The position numbers were made by a program, and so were the translations under genes. The notes below the pieces were generated by a model. That model did no database searches, was not told the DNA's origin, and worked only from the letters and a program-made list of their open reading frames with translations. Below, piece after piece: positions 61,995 through 62,018 of a stretch of 62,018 nt of DNA. The first letter of the stretch is position 1; every line of letters begins with the position of its first letter. Origin of the DNA: Phycisphaerae bacterium (GTDB lineage Bacteria > Planctomycetota > Phycisphaerae > UBA1845); the NCBI GenBank assembly GCA_029260115.1, contig JAJDDW010000091.1, forward strand, positions 1 through 62,018. The letters run 5' to 3'.

Positions 61995-62018
61995 GAGCCG
62001 CGGGCTTCAGCCCGCGCG
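61995..62018. repeat. Short GC palindrome, family A (copy 4, cut by edge)
   Basis: GAGCCGCGGGC-TTCA-GCCCGCGCG, matching the copy at 49348-49373 base for base over its core. It lies 30 bp after ligA and ends at the window edge. Confidence 0.65.

Overview
The window reads as chromosomal DNA of a bacterium from the Planctomycetota, most likely the Phycisphaerae side. This is an inference from gene content. The futalosine menaquinone genes mqnA-mqnC, a pyruvoyl-dependent arginine decarboxylase / deoxyhypusine-synthase-like / agmatinase operon, a DUF1571 lipoprotein, an orphan TadG-like protein, a zinc-ribbon membrane protein and a giant secreted Cys-rich protein with a dockerin-like tail together fit that phylum. 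Lipoproteins, YidC, an MsbA-like exporter and LPS-core-type kinases indicate a two-membrane envelope. There is no rRNA, CRISPR array, integrase, transposase or recognisable prophage. One tRNA, tRNA-Thr(CGU), is present.

Layout. 1-4 kb: the 5' part of tsaB (leftward, cut by the window edge), a metallophosphoesterase and yidC. 4-13 kb: a 0.8-kb leader and one giant secreted gene, whose core is four in-phase units of exactly 699 bp, closed by a strong terminator. 13-17.5 kb: cstA, an acetyltransferase, a zinc-ribbon membrane protein and a lipoprotein, separated by inverted-repeat elements. 17.8-21.2 kb: mqnA-mqnC, a degenerate HD-like protein, a mobile palindromic element and the tRNA. 21.4-31 kb: a SNF2 helicase with a small coupled partner, a lipoprotein, a GNAT enzyme, tsaD, dtd, a polytopic membrane protein and a TIM-barrel isomerase-like protein. 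31-36.6 kb: a small Lys/Arg-rich membrane-anchored protein, typA/bipA, a TraB-like lipoprotein, a GAF-PP2C phosphatase and a c'-type cytochrome.

36.7-41.7 kb is an envelope operon: two WaaP/Kdo-kinase-like proteins, a glycosyltransferase and an MsbA-like ABC exporter with a PDZ-like insertion between its first two membrane helices. 41.7-44.4 kb: a small possibly Sm-like protein, a HAMP-like membrane protein and TadG. 44.4-47 kb: the leftward polyamine operon (pdaD, DHS-like, speB). 47-49.3 kb: rph, a lipoprotein and rdgB, each 2 nt apart. 49.6-51 kb: thiL-tsaE. 51.5-58.6 kb: a DUF1571 lipoprotein, a fused FAD/Fe-S dehydrogenase with a glycosyltransferase, ribF and a DHH phosphoesterase. 58.6-62 kb: an orphan gene between two copies of a structured repeat, a YgbA-family protein and ligA.

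Functional links. TsaB, TsaD and TsaE (tRNA t6A synthesis) are all present but dispersed. Arginine to agmatine to putrescine to a (homo)spermidine-type product can be drawn from one operon. The 36.7-41.7 kb block likely modifies and exports a lipid-A-type glycolipid. At least four families of short non-coding palindromic repeats sit between operons, and no coding mobile element accompanies them. The most unusual items are the giant repeat protein with recent sequence homogenisation between units, the exporter with a PDZ-like insertion, and the orphan gene whose upstream signals lie in a repeat.
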